DNA of 64,000 nt, taken from Coenobita brevimanus. Taxonomy: Eukaryota; Arthropoda; Malacostraca; Decapoda; Coenobitidae. The stretch covers positions 17,511,902 to 17,575,901 of the forward strand of contig CM064655.1 of the NCBI GenBank assembly GCA_032717465.1, in the 5' to 3' direction. Below the pieces are notes generated by a model, which did not search any database, was not told the origin of the DNA, and was given only the letters and a program-made list of their open reading frames with translations. Both the position numbers and the translations under genes were made by a program. This document shows, one piece after another, positions 9,790 through 20,079 of the stretch; within the stretch, counting starts at the first letter, position 1, and every line of letters begins with the position of its first letter.

Positions 9790-10440
9790 CGAAAGACTCA
9801 TTTATCTTGGTAGTGTGGCGAATAAGAATGGTAGGTCAGACATTGAGATTTCTTGTTGCATCAGTCTGGCCTACAAGGTTATGAATTCACTCAGCTTGGA
9901 TATTTGGCATCACCTTTATTTGTGAAGAAGGACCAAAATGTCCATCTTTAAAGCACTGTTGCTCCTTGTCTTTTGAGACATTGACCTAAACATTGACCCA
10001 GAGTGGCAAATTGACTCCTTTGGTAGGCTACTAATGCCTTTGCAAGATCATGGTATATTGCTGGTATGGCCAGGTGCATAATGAGCAATTACTCCATGAG
10101 ACTGAGTTGAGGGCTATTACCAACATAATACATTAGTGCCAACTCTGGTGATATAGGCACACAGCCTGTTTTCCTGAGTATGACCCTCCCCACAGGTTGA
10201 TCTCTTAGGGAGTTAACCCAGGGTGGAGGAGACCGATGAGTAATGTCATGGAACTCAAGGCTGGAGCAGGTTGATCATTCATGTTGAGAGGTACTATAAT
10301 TAGAGGGGGAAGAATCACTGCCTGGAAGGTTACATGAAGGGACCTCCATGAGTGGAGTCAGAGGGTGAGTGAGGCAGTGCAGTCCATGGGTGCCCCCTAT
10401 GATGATGATGATGATGATGATGATGATGGTCATTATCATC
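9790..10440 (+). mobile_element. LINE C-terminal fragment with (GAT)n tail, degenerate
   Basis: The + strand, with frame breaks, reads FIYLGSVANKNGRSDIEI, then LAYKVMNSL, RRTKMSIFKALLL and finally WLEQ-like, HCLEGYMKGPP and VHGCPL before a run of GATGAT units (10400-10428). The layout (YLGS..nGrs..EI.rRI..A, rTK..vfkaLvlp, then a basic C-terminus and a trinucleotide tail) is that of the end of an RTE/CR1-like LINE. It lies in intron 9672-11077 in sense orientation and has many stops. Confidence 0.65.
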
Positions 10441-10670
10441 ATTGTCATCATCATCATCAACATCATTATCAACAGCAACCACATTGAGACCCAATTTCCC
10501 ATCCTCATGGGGATAGGGAGACCAAGTGCAATGCTTCTTCATATCTTTGGGAATGTGTGTCAGAGGAAATGGATATTCCAGTGTGCAGTGTCAGACTGAA
10601 CCCCACACCCCTCTTGTGGTGTAGGGAGTAAGGAACTGATATTAGTCATGGGGAGAAAGGTCACCACCTG
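10429..10670 (-). mobile_element. short retroelement with (GAT)n tail, facing the preceding LINE
   Basis: Read on the minus strand, it contains cttggtctccctatccccat, gaggatgggaaattgggtc and then GATGATGATG units that merge with the tail of the LINE at 9790-10440. The two elements are thus tail to tail through one trinucleotide tract (10400-10462). Its end block resembles the insert at 8481-8691. Confidence 0.45.
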
Positions 10671-11077
10671 ATGCACCAATGTATTCTGTCATTACCAGTA
10701 TTACTATATGTTTATTAATACTAGTTTGTCAAGATTGGTTTTGACATTATTTTAATTAATGTAATGAAATTTGTTTTTGAAAATACAGTATGACAAGTAT
10801 AGTGAATTAGTAATGATGCTTGTAATTGGAGGAAATTTTAGAATAATAGTAAGTAAACCTATACACATAGCAAGTACTTTGTTATGTTACTGTATACCTG
10901 TCAGTGTCAGCAGTAGCAAACTTTGTGACTTTAAAACATGTGTAGTTTAGTTTTAGAGGTTTGTAATTGACTTTTTTATGTGGTTTCTACATAGCGACAG
11001 ATGCTTAATTATTGAGAATTATGTGTACAGTACTGTAAATCACAAATGAGCTGTTCATAATATGTTTCCTTTCTTAG

Positions 11078-11217
11078 GCGAGAAAAGAGAAGTGTTCCCT
11101 TTATTGTGACAAGATGTGTTCGAGAAGTTGAACGACGTGGAATGCAAGAAGTTGGCATATACAGAGTTTCTGGTTTAGCATCTGATATAACAAGGCTAAA
11201 AAAGTCCTTTGAATCAA
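11078..11217 (+). CDS. BCR/ABR-type RhoGAP protein, arginine-finger exon
   Basis: Acceptor ttcttag ends at 11077 and donor gtaagt starts at 11218. The first base completes the arginine codon begun in the previous exon; the last base is the first of an asparagine codon. It encodes RREKRSVPFIVTRCVREVE, RRGMQEVGIYRVSGLASDIT and RLKKSFES. GIYRVSG is the RhoGAP arginine-finger motif; the finger codon is AGA at 11163-11165 (residue 85 of the visible fragment). The finger enters the GTPase active site and stabilises the transition state. It is the closest match in the window to BCR/ABR (VPYIVRQCVEEVEKRG-type block in the family). Confidence 0.93.
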
Positions 11218-11270
11218 GTAAGTCTGTTTTAAATGAAGTTGAATATCCATTGCATTAACAAAATTTCTCT

Positions 11271-11289
11271 CTCTCAGTCTCTGTCTGTC

Positions 11290-11373
<84 letters not shown>

Positions 11374-11420
11374 AAGTGTGATCACTCCTCTTTTTTGGAC
11401 ACCCCCTCTCTCTCTCCATA
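11271..11420. repeat. (CT)n/(CTGT)n microsatellite plus 45-bp direct repeat
   Basis: CTGT-type units (11271-11316) pass into pure CT (11317-11369). The sequence ctccataaagtgtgatcac at 11367 recurs at about 11415 as ctccataaagtgtggtcacc, so a copy of the flank was duplicated beside the tract. Confidence 0.9.
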
Positions 11421-11981
11421 AAGTGTGGTCACCCCCCTTTTTTTGGACACTCTGTGTAAGAGATAAAAGAAGAATAAGAATCTGTTATCTAAGGGTAAAG
11501 GAGAATGTGCTGAGATCATGGGGTCATATAGTGTAGTATATGTTAGGAAATAGGAGGGTGGGCATAGGCAGAGATAACTACCAGTAACAGTTGTATTATT
11601 AACCTCCCAGGGCACAAAGACACGATTTGCGTTCTTTGGGTGTTTCCTGGTTAAAGTACAGAGACACTAATTGAGTCCCAAAGCAGAAAAAAATTTGCCA
11701 AAAATTAAGTTTTCAGCCGATTTGCGTCAAATTGTGGTGCGTCCTAGCAGGCCAGTTTAGCCTCCAAAGTAAATACTTGGCAACACTGTCAGCCCTCTCA
11801 TGGGACATTGCATATCATCTCATGGGACAGTGTGTATCAGTAATCCACAGTATCTCACCACCAGCAAGGCCGAAGGGTAGCACTCCATCCATCGTCACTT
11901 TAAACCCATCTATTTTCCCCATCTTGCCTGAGGCAGAAACCACGATTGAAATATTGCTATTGTATAGCAGTTTTGACTATA
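11420..11981. other. intron sequence without recognised feature
   Basis: Intron 11218-17223. No coding similarity or terminal repeats were seen up to the TA at 11980-11981 where the Tc1-like element begins. Confidence 0.4.
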
Positions 11982-13366
11982 CAGTGCTCGTCAGAAGTAT
12001 GGAGCGCCCTGCGTCCCTCCTGAGAAACAAACCTTTCAACATTGAAAAAACATATAAATAATGCATTTTATTTACCTTTAGTGCTTCGTAGGGTAGCCTT
12101 TACGTTTCTTCACGGACCTGAGACGTCTTGGAAGTGAAAGGGCGAGGCTCCTGAGGTGCTGGAGCGGTATTTTGTCCCAGGAGTCACGAATGGCGGCTTC
12201 CAGCTTAGGCAGAGAGCTCACGTCCTTCCCTTGGAGACTCTTCTTTACGAGGTACCAGAGGTTTTCAATCGGGTTGAGGTCTGGGCTATTTCCTGGCCAG
12301 TCTGTCATGAATGATACCTCGCAGTCACGAAGCCAATTGGTGACCGATTTGGCCTTGTGAGCAGGTGCACCGTCCTGCTGAAACACTCGTGCACCTGTTA
12401 GCTCGAAGGAGTCTGGTAAATGATCACACAGAAGCTCCAGGTAAACATCCTGATTCACTCTGAGGTTCTTGGGAAGTACAACAAGCTTCCCCAAACCCTT
12501 CCCTGAAAAACAACCCCATACTATGAGTGAATCAGGATGTTTAACTGTGCTTTCTACATACCGTGGGTCAAGTGGGTCACTACCTTTGCATGCTCCTCTG
12601 TTACAGGTAACACTAAACGTTGCCTCATCAGACCACAACACTGACAACCATTGCTCCTCACCCCAATTTAGATATTTATTAGCAAAGGCAAGCCTACGAA
12701 TTCTCTGGCTGCTAGAGAGAAGAGGCTTTTTCACAGGCCTGTGACTTGTGTAACCAAGCTCATGCACCCTACGAGACACTGTTCTCACTGACACCTCACC
12801 AAACACTTCTGGGTTGCTCTCCTTAATTTTCCTTGCACTCACATGAGGATTAAACTCCACTGCACGTTTTAAAACATTAACAGACCTTGGGGAAGTTTTC
12901 CTAGGCCTACCAGACCTCTGTTTCTTTGTGGGAACTTCACCACTGTTTTCCTCCCGAAACCGCGCACACCAACGATGCACTGTCGATCGTGCCACACCAA
13001 CCAATTCACTAATTTCCTTTGTCTGGTGGCCTGCCTCCTTTAGAGCAATGATCTGGGATATGATTTCACTCGATAGTTCACGGGTAGGTCCATAACAAAG
13101 TTTTGAAGGCCAAAACACTGCGGGACACTCGGTAAAAAATGGCGCAATTTGAGAGGGACACTCGGCGGAGTTCCTCTCTCTCAGGCAGCCCGTGGGCGAC
13201 TGAGGCGGGAACCAACCAGCGCGTCAGAAGGCCCCAGGCTACCGTGACGTCATGCTCGGAGGTCAAACTTGTGGCTCAATTCTTACCCCTAAAAATGGGT
13301 GATTCTTTTTGGGCCATAAGTATTGCGCGCCCGGCGGACAACGCTGAATACTTCTGACGAGCACTG
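11982..13366 (-). mobile_element. Tc1-like DNA transposon with uninterrupted DD35E transposase
   Basis: Perfect 19-bp terminal inverted repeats CAGTGCTCGTCAGAAGTAT lie at 11982-12000 and, inverted, at 13348-13366. TA duplications flank them at 11980-11981 and 13367-13368. The 1385-bp element carries one minus-strand gene filling most of its length. Size, TA target, short TIRs and a single intronless transposase are all typical of Tc1/mariner elements. It sits antisense in intron 11218-17223. No internal stop or frameshift is visible, so this is probably a young copy. Confidence 0.95.
12078..13118 (-). CDS. Tc1/mariner superfamily transposase, DD35E
   Basis: 346 codons, within the usual Tc1 length. 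Residues 13-55 form the first helix-turn-helix (LSSEIISQIIALKEAG, VARSTVHRW). GRPRK at 70-74 is the AT-hook-like linker. Residues 78-125 form the second helix-turn-helix (VSVRTVSRRVHELGY). Catalytic residues by count are D164 (LWSDEATF), D249 (FQQDGAPAH) and E285 (NPIENLW). The gap of 35 residues between D249 and E285 makes it DD35E instead of the commoner DD34E. It would excise and reinsert the element at TA. The ATG at 13118 is chosen because it opens the frame 230 bp inside the right TIR. Confidence 0.93.
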   Translation of the reverse strand: MFWPSKLCYGPTRELSSEIISQIIALKEAGHQTKEISELVGVARSTVHRWCARFREENSGEVPTKKQRSGRPRKTSPRSVNVLKRAVEFNPHVSARKIKESNPEVFGEVSVRTVSRRVHELGYTSHRPVKKPLLSSSQRIRRLAFANKYLNWGEEQWLSVLWSDEATFSVTCNRGACKGSDPLDPRYVESTVKHPDSLIVWGCFSGKGLGKLVVLPKNLRVNQDVYLELLCDHLPDSFELTGARVFQQDGAPAHKAKSVTNWLRDCEVSFMTDWPGNSPDLNPIENLWYLVKKSLQGKDVSSLPKLEAAIRDSWDKIPLQHLRSLALSLPRRLRSVKKRKGYPTKH

Positions 13367-13368
13367 TA

Positions 13369-14236
13369 TTGTGAAGTGATTGTGTCTATGGAACATACAT
13401 ATATTGTTTGTAAAGTATTGGCACCGTTATCAGTCATTAGGCCTAGAGGCAGTCTTTACTTTAGCGGGGTTTGCCACTGTGCTTTACCCTGCCGCAAATG
13501 ATGTGAATATTTTACCTATACAGTGAAGCTAATGCTTATAGTGTGTGAAACATATAGTGCCTGCATTAGTGAAATAATTGAACTACCTTAGTAGGCATTG
13601 CGTACGCCTTAGAGATACGCCATAGTCGGGAAGGGAACAGGTGTCATGTACGCCATAGTCGGGAAGGGAATAACAGAGGAGGTTTGGGATGGAATCATTG
13701 TGATAGTGATATTACTGCATATGGATTAGTGTGAAATATACGTATATAGTGCCTACACACACACACACAAACTACATAACTCCTCATCTTCAAACCCCTC
13801 AAGGTCCTGCCAGCAGTTCAACACTTCTGGAGGAAGTGAATTATCCATATTTTTTTGATTTGTACAATGACCAGTTTTTCTATATTTCTGCATTTTACAC
13901 AAATAAGTATTGGTTTTTGCATATACTCATATGAGCTGGAAATAAGTACAGTTTCAGTAGCTAGCAAAAAGACTAGTGGTCATGTCAAGTTTCTGAGAGC
14001 ACTGTAAAAGAGCTTATGATATTTTACATGTATACGTTGAATAAAACAAAATAAACCTATCAAGCAAAATACGTTGGTGTGGGTGAGGCAGGAAAAACTG
14101 ACAGCGCACTAGGAGTTATATTGTTCTTTATCATCCGTTTACTCAAAAGTATTGGATATATCGATTTCTTGAAAGAACCATGATAAAACGCATAAACTTC
14201 TACATATGTACATGAAATAACAGTATAACATCCCTA
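13369..14236. other. intron sequence; one 22-bp direct repeat
   Basis: The phrase tacgccatagtcgggaaggg appears at about 13616 and 13648. A short (CA)n run lies at 13754-13768. Nothing else is recognised; the sequence is AT-rich and non-coding in all frames. Confidence 0.4.
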
Positions 14237-14353
14237 CATGTCAAGTGGGGTTGGTGGAGGATTAGTGCCCCTCCCTGTAAAACAGTTAACTCTAAGCCGT
14301 TGGCCACCCCGATTGGGATACATGGCGTCTGGCAATGAATGAATGAATGAATC
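14237..14353 (+). mobile_element. LINE 3' terminus with (TGAA)n tail
   Basis: The segment ggccaccccgattgggatac ... ggcgtctggca is followed by four TGAA units. It matches the 3' terminus of LINE-D at 8280-8323 (ggccaccccgtactggattg ... ctctggca plus ATAG units), differing mainly in the simple tail. It is a severely 5'-truncated insertion in the intron. Confidence 0.6.
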
Positions 14354-14807
14354 TTTGATCAAAATTCATTGTTACATAGGCGGGAATATACAGTAACAGT
14401 TACTGTGCATGCATGACGAAAGTGCAGCATGTGCATGGGTACCCAGTAGTTTTGCAATTTACGTGGAAACTATGAGGTGCATGAAAAATCTGTGGATAGT
14501 ATGAGAAAGCTCCTGAAATTCTACACAAGATGATGAAATAAAAACATAACCCCTGCAAGAAAACTTTTGCACTAGAGCGCCCTGAACAAAAAATCAGTTC
14601 TTTGTAGGAAGTTACTTTTAGTTTTTAGCTATTTTCTCGAAAACTAAAAATCATATCAAAAAGACGCAAACTTTATTAGCAAGCTGATGAAATTCTCTTT
14701 CTAACCTTCTAATAACAATATTTTGTATGATGGAAAACATTCGAGCTATGATGTTGGGAAGTGAGATTGACGTTCCGAAATGTTTATTCACACAGGCCTA
14801 ATGTACT

Positions 14808-14887
14808 ATTTGTACTTTTTTTTTTTTTTTTTTTTTTTAATCGGCTAGAACAAACACCAGCAAATAACATGATGTAGTTTTTATGTC

Positions 14888-14972
<85 letters not shown>

Positions 14973-15046
14973 ACTTTTTTTTTTTTTTTTTTTTTTAATC
15001 GGCTAGAACAAACACCAGCAAATAACATGATGTAGTTTTTATGGCA

Positions 15047-15095
<49 letters not shown>
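14808..15095. repeat. 160-bp direct duplication containing poly(T) and (AT)n
   Basis: The block ttgtactttt plus a T run, aatcggctagaacaaacacc, agcaaataacatgatgtag and a long (AT)n run occurs at 14810-14967 and again at 14968-15095. The single-copy core differs at about one site (tatgtcaat versus tatggcaat), so the duplication is recent. Confidence 0.9.
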
Positions 15096-15106
<11 letters not shown>

Positions 15107-15538
15107 TGTTTGGGTGGTGAAAATAAGGCGAGAATACGTTTTCATAGGCGTGTGGGGGGGCTGGTGGAGAGTGGGGTGGAATAAAATTGTGCACCAGAAA
15201 ACATACCGAAACTTACTATGCACAGGAGCGTTAAAGCTGAAAGCACGAAGGTGTTAGTTAGAATTTAATTTTCAATGGCTATTTATGGAACACCTTTAAC
15301 TGTTAGATGTGAATAGCATGCATCACATACTGAAGAGTGTATTCAGCAGTGATATAGAAAAGCCTGGCTTGCGTGATCACCACATGCGTCAGAAATTGTC
15401 ATAAAATTGGGAGCTTGTCTACACCATACTATTCTCTGTTTTAATATTACTTACTGCCTTGGGAAAATGATTGTATATTATGAAAGAATGTGCACAAAAG
15501 TGAGAGTGAAAATTCAGAAAGTGAAAGAATTTTAAGTA

Positions 15539-16297
15539 CGGTAAACCCTTAATGCTTGCGGACTTGAAGCTCTCGGATTTGATTACTTGTGGATTTTTCA
15601 CTCTGGTGATAAATAATAATGAATAGTGAAATAAAATGAAAAGATGCGGAGTTTGAATGGTGCGTGCATATGTACCCTTGATAACAAGAGTATCAGCACC
15701 CTTTCAGTGCGAAATATGATACACAGCCAATGATTTATGGGAAATGACATGATTATGTTGCTTTGTATCCTTCATTAATGTTGTTATCTCATATTTTACA
15801 GATATATAGCTGGATCCGTCATAGTAATATTGTACTACATGGCAACTCAGTCATTTTTGTGAATTAAACAGGCATGCCAACACTACTGATTGAACCAGAG
15901 ACAAAGCATTTCAAATCCTATCCGACCCCAAGGTGCCGATACCTTTTTTATCGAGGGTACATCACACATTGATCATAACTCATAATTACATTTTCAATAA
16001 TTAATCTGCCTACAGAAAGGTGAATTGAGGAGAATGTATTGTACATTGGTGAGAATTGATGAGAATATATTGACATTACTGTACTGTATGGTATTTTAAA
16101 ACCTTTTATTGTATAGTTTAATGTATTTTGCATTATGTTCATGCATAATCATTTATCATTAAAGCATCAGCAACCGTTTTCTTTATCGTGTAGGCATAGT
16201 TTCAGTGTGGGAGGAGTCACTAAATTGATGCTCGCAGATTTTCCATTCTTGCGGGGGTCTCTGTTCGCTAACCCCCTCGAGCATCAAGGGCTTACTC
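15539..16297. mobile_element. Tigger-type MITE with a nested palindromic element
   Basis: Imperfect terminal inverted repeats are visible. The left end reads cggtaaacccttaatgcttg; the right end, reverse-complemented, reads gagtaagcccttgatgctcg. Both ends are flanked by TA (15537-15538, 16298-16299). The termini are close to those of the Tigger element at 298-1437 (ggtaagcccttaattca). There is no transposase. A second inverted pair lies inside at 15671-15961. The element is in intron 11218-17223. Confidence 0.65.
15671..15961. mobile_element. nested palindromic element, about 290 bp
   Basis: tgtacccttgataacaagag at 15671, then tatcagcacc, is mirrored by ggtgccgatac and tatcgagggtaca at 15932-15961. 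The arms are about 30 bp with a few mismatches. No coding content. It may be a small MITE inserted in the larger one, or the inner TIR of the same element. Confidence 0.5.
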
Positions 16298-16299
16298 TA

Positions 16300-17223
16300 A
16301 GTGAAGATAGAATTTCTGTGGATGAGGTGAGTTTGTTTTTTTAAACTTTGCACCCAAGTGAATGGTTTCTTGTCGACAAGCTCTATACAGTAAAAGTAAG
16401 CTAACTTGTCTTAAGGAAAGTATGTACTGTACCTGAGGAATGCAGAGGTTTGGATAATGAGAGAATGTACATGTACGGTCAAATACAAAACTCCATTAAC
16501 CTCCCCAGTGTCTTGCTCATTGTTGGATGATAATATGCACCTCAGTTCATTATGTCACAGTCAAGCATCTATGAATCTAGAGTTAAAATAGCGATAAGGG
16601 CGAATGGACTTCAGCATTTGAGTGTACATAGGATCCATCTCACAGAGCACTACATTGATAGTTCTGTTAATTTGCACATTCCTTTTCCTTCATGTGGATG
16701 CTATCCACCACGTTTGTTAGTGTGAGTTAGGGTGAAGATGATGATAAACATTATGTTGTTATTGCATATATTGTATTTCCTCATGTTTTGTCTTTGCCCA
16801 CTGCTTCTTGTATTACTGACTGCAACTTTTAACTCTTCAGTTGATATGGATGAGAAGCCTTCACATGGTGTTTCTGTGCATCCTAGATGGTGCAGTTGTG
16901 GTGTCCACCCAGGAGCCAATCCTCCTCATATTTGTCTGCACCTTGCTGTAGGGAAGGACCCTGGTCCATCCCTGGTGAGATACTTTCTGCCATAAATTGG
17001 TACCAGACACTTACATGGTGTATTTACAGTACTGAACTGTACCTGATGGACAGCCTTACAGGAGTAGTTGCTTATCTGTGGTTGATAGTCCTGTTTGGCC
17101 AGACAGACTGGGGTTAAACAGTGACATCAACAGCAACAACTTCATCAGCTATTATTACTCTTCTCATTAGTTGCCATCATAGTTTATTTTTGCATTGAAA
17201 GAATAATGTTTGAATTTTCTCAG
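16300..17223. other. intron sequence without recognised feature
   Basis: AT-rich non-coding DNA. A short open stretch (16732-16995, + strand) has no family resemblance and no start or splice context. Confidence 0.4.
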
Positions 17224-17464
17224 ATCCGTATGAGGCTGAGCAGCTGATCAAGGAGGTGGACATCCACTCTGTGACTGGATTGTTAAAGCTTTTTTTGCGC
17301 GAGCTTCCTGAGGCACTCTTCACTAGTGAGCTCTACCCACGATTTTTTGAGGCATACAGTGCGACAGATGCTGAGTACCGGAAGACAACACTGTTAAAGC
17401 TTTTCACATCACTTCCTCAGTTGAATCAGTCAATTATTGCATATCTGCTGGAACACTTAGTCAA
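17224..17464 (+). CDS. BCR/ABR-type RhoGAP protein, central RhoGAP exon
   Basis: Acceptor ttctcag ends at 17223 and donor gtaagt begins at 17465. Two bases complete an asparagine codon at the start, and two bases of a lysine codon are left at the end. It encodes PYEAEQLIKEVDIHSVTGLL, KLFLRELPEALFTSELYP, RFFEAYSATDAEYRK and LFTSLPQLNQSIIAYLLEHL. KLFLRELPEALFT is the signature central helix region of RhoGAP domains (K-L-x-R-E-L-P-x-P-L in the family) that contacts the GTPase. HSVTGLLK parallels the family's AGTLK segment. Flanking introns are 6.0 kb and 16.5 kb. Confidence 0.94.
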
Positions 17465-18735
17465 GTAAGTTAAGGGTGCCATTATGTACCCATGTACTGT
17501 ACTGTACTGTACTCTGGGTCTCAAAAGTATTGGTGCACAGTATGCATGAAACGTTTGGGAACACAGAACAAAGGTCACTGAAATATTAGTGTCCAACCTA
17601 CCACACGTTGGTATCCCTGATGTCAGGTGTCATATATCACCAACTAGTAGTATCCTCTTGCAAACATATAGTAAATGTTATGTTTATATAAACAGACATT
17701 GTTCTTACACATTGAGACGTTGGGCAACGTACATCAGTTGTTCAAATGTTTTTGGTAGGCTTCAGACCCCCTGTGCATTGATACTTTTGTGTCTTATAGT
17801 ACATGCATACATTTTGTAAGGCACAGTTATGTGCTATTATGAGTCAGCATTTTGTTTTTCTGAGTGTCATTGTAACAGATATTCCCCAAAACATCCTTCT
17901 GTCTGTTCATTTGCACTTCACAGGCTGAAATTATGGACCAGTTTTGCTAACTGAGGTGTCAGATGAATCCTCTGCACTGACACACCCCAAGGTCACAGTT
18001 AGAGAAAAGAAAGTCAAGGCCATAGAGCAAACTTCTGTATTTACAGGCATATAGATTTTAAATTTGTATAATTAGAAAGGACATTCAAATGCAGTCATAC
18101 TATATATGCCTTGAACCAAATTTTTATTTAGCCCATTAGGTTTTGGCAAATGACAAAAATCTTAAAGTACACACTTGTGTTGCTTCCCTTTTTGGACTGT
18201 AGCAACAAGCAGCTAGTATTATACCTTGTTGAGGTAAACTCACAACAAAATATATGTTTCTTGTATATGAGAGTGAAAGTTGGTCATCTGTCTGAGAAGA
18301 GTGCTTTGTCTTGAGATAGTAGTGTTTACAGGGCAAGCACACCACTTGTATTTAGGCTTCTGTATATGTTCTGGCTGGGATTATTGTCTCACCTTTCTTG
18401 TTGCAAAGATATACTAGTTGCTTTACACAGATGAATTGGATGTTGCGAGTTATTCTGCCATGAATTTTCACTTAATTTCTCATGAAGATCAGATAGGACA
18501 GTCTTAAGATCCACAACAGAAACCACAAAGTGAGGGGACTGAAGATAATTAGACATTAGTGTAGTGATTTGTGATATTGCCCATTTTGAAAGATTGATTA
18601 CAGATTACTTATCAATCAGACTGTATTTGAGACTGTATAGGAACCTTGATTCTGCGACTGTTTACAGCGATGTCTGTGATGTCAAGTAAGGTGTATATCT
18701 TACTCGAAGCATTTGACCACAGAAAGTGAAAAAAT
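17465..18735. other. start of 16.5-kb intron; no element recognised
   Basis: Contains a short TACTG pentanucleotide run (17495-17513). Otherwise it is AT-rich DNA without a coding frame or terminal repeats that could be matched. Confidence 0.4.
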
Positions 18736-18842
18736 GTACAGTAGACCCTCCATTTATGTGGGCCCAATTTCTGCTAAACATATTTACTGCAGAAAATAAA
18801 CCCTGACCCAACCCAGTAAATGTGGAAAAAAAAAAAAAAAAA
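18736..18842. repeat. Tigger-type terminus (single end) and A run
   Basis: cagtagaccctccatttatg followed by tgggccc resembles the CAGTA...CCC termini of the other Tigger-type elements in the window and is preceded by TA. No matching inverted end was found downstream; a run of about 20 A follows. Probably a truncated MITE. Confidence 0.35.
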
Positions 18843-19062
18843 AAATGCAGGGGAAATTCCCAGAAGTCAACCTATGTCCATGGCCTTGAGATTGAGATAT
18901 CAGCATCTTTGGCAACAAAACCTCAAGCAGTGACAACAAAACACTGTCATTTTGTAGGATTTTTCTAAAATAAATGGTCTTAATTCAACATGGCTAAAGT
19001 TATGCGACGTGAAATTGACTGTTTATACTTAATCAGCTGGCCATGCGTGTGCACCGGCATTG

Positions 19063-19220
19063 TGTACACACACACGAACGCACGTGCGGGCGCACGCACA
19101 CACATGAGAAAAACATTCATGTGTGTAAAGGTAGACTTGATAAATGTGGATATGGAGACAGGACAACATGAGCATTGCTCAATTCCTGTATACTACAAAT
19201 AGGTAAATACAAATAGGTAA

Positions 19221-19262
<42 letters not shown>
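19063..19262 (+). mobile_element. LINE-B 3' end, upstream copy, between (CA)-rich tracts
   Basis: From 19104 the sequence atgagaaaaacattcatgtg, then aaaggtagacttgataaatg and gacaggacaacatgagcat, leads to aataggtaaatac and (AC)n (19222-19262). Translated, it gives a LINE end (KLDKCGYGDRTTRA-type in the second copy). An almost identical 130-bp stretch is at 23010-23154. The fragment starts abruptly after a degenerate CA/CG-rich tract. Confidence 0.7.
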
Positions 19263-19265
<3 letters not shown>

Positions 19266-19278
19266 AAATACGGAAACC

Positions 19279-20013
19279 ACCATACAGAGTCTAATCCAGT
19301 CCAACGAAACAGCCAATGAAGAGATTAAGAATTTGAAGCGGGAAAATGTTGAACTGAGGAGGAAACTTGAAGAGAGTACTAATAAAACGGAGAAGGTGAG
19401 TAATGTACTAGAAGAACACAAGGCAAAGTGGGCACACGTAGAGGAAGAACAGAAAGAAGTGGTCAGCTTAAGAGAGATCATCCAGGAAGAAAGGGAAATG
19501 AACAAGAAAGAAATGGAAGAAAATGTAGTGAAAATACTGAAGAAAAAAGAGAAAATAGTGAGAGAAACTGTAGAAAGGAACAGATGTGTGATAGTATTTG
19601 GAAACAGGGAAGAGGAAGAAAAGGTTAGGTTCGCAAGACTCGAGAGAGACACGAACATGGTGAGAGGAATATTAGGCAAGATTGACCCCGAAGGAAACAA
19701 GTGGGTAAAAGAAATTGAGGAAGTAAGGAGGATAGGGCCTTATAAGAAAGGGGAAACAAGACCAATGAGAGTCAAGTTTACATCAGAAAGTGTAATAAAT
19801 GAGATACTTAAAGTGACCTGGAAATTAAGCAAAGAGGCGGGGATGGAAAATATTATAATAAGAAAAGATCTAAATGAAGAAGAAAGAGAAGCTTTAAAAT
19901 CATTAAAGGAAGAAGTAAAGGAAAAAAATGATAAGAGGACAGAGGAAGAACGTAATACTTTTTTTTGGAGAGTATTGGATATGAAAGTAAGGAAATGGTA
20001 TTTAAGGAAATAG
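19279..20013 (+). CDS. LINE-A ORF1 protein, coiled-coil RNA-binding type
   Basis: An open stretch of more than 226 codons. The true start may lie upstream of the first ATG (19318-19333). The N-terminal third is charged and heptad-like (RENVELRRKLEES, VLEEHKAKWAHVEEEQKEV), a trimerising coiled coil in LINE ORF1 proteins. Next come RCVIVFG and RPMRVKF, placed like the two core strands of an RRM-type fold, then EEEREALKSLKEEVKEKN and the end FFWRVLDMKVRKWYLRK. The order and ending match LINE-C ORF1 (RPLKVTF, FFYKVIGLQVRKWY). Likely role: binding the element's RNA as a chaperone. The function is inferred from position and style. Confidence 0.7.
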   Translation, partial: TIQSLIQSNETANEEIKNLKRENVELRRKLEESTNKTEKVSNVLEEHKAKWAHVEEEQKEVVSLREIIQEEREMNKKEMEENVVKILKKKEKIVRETVERNRCVIVFGNREEEEKVRFARLERDTNMVRGILGKIDPEGNKWVKEIEEVRRIGPYKKGETRPMRVKFTSESVINEILKVTWKLSKEAGMENIIIRKDLNEEEREALKSLKEEVKEKNDKRTEEERNTFFWRVLDMKVRKWYLRK

Positions 20014-20079
20014 AAGTGAAGGAAACTAGGGGGGATGGTTGTGAAAGATCAGAAGTTGAGGAAGTGGTACGGACAGAGA

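Noticed and set aside
10275..10599. Histidine- and methionine-rich frames near 10330-10540
   Set aside because: They translate the GAT/ATC tract shared by two retroelement tails.
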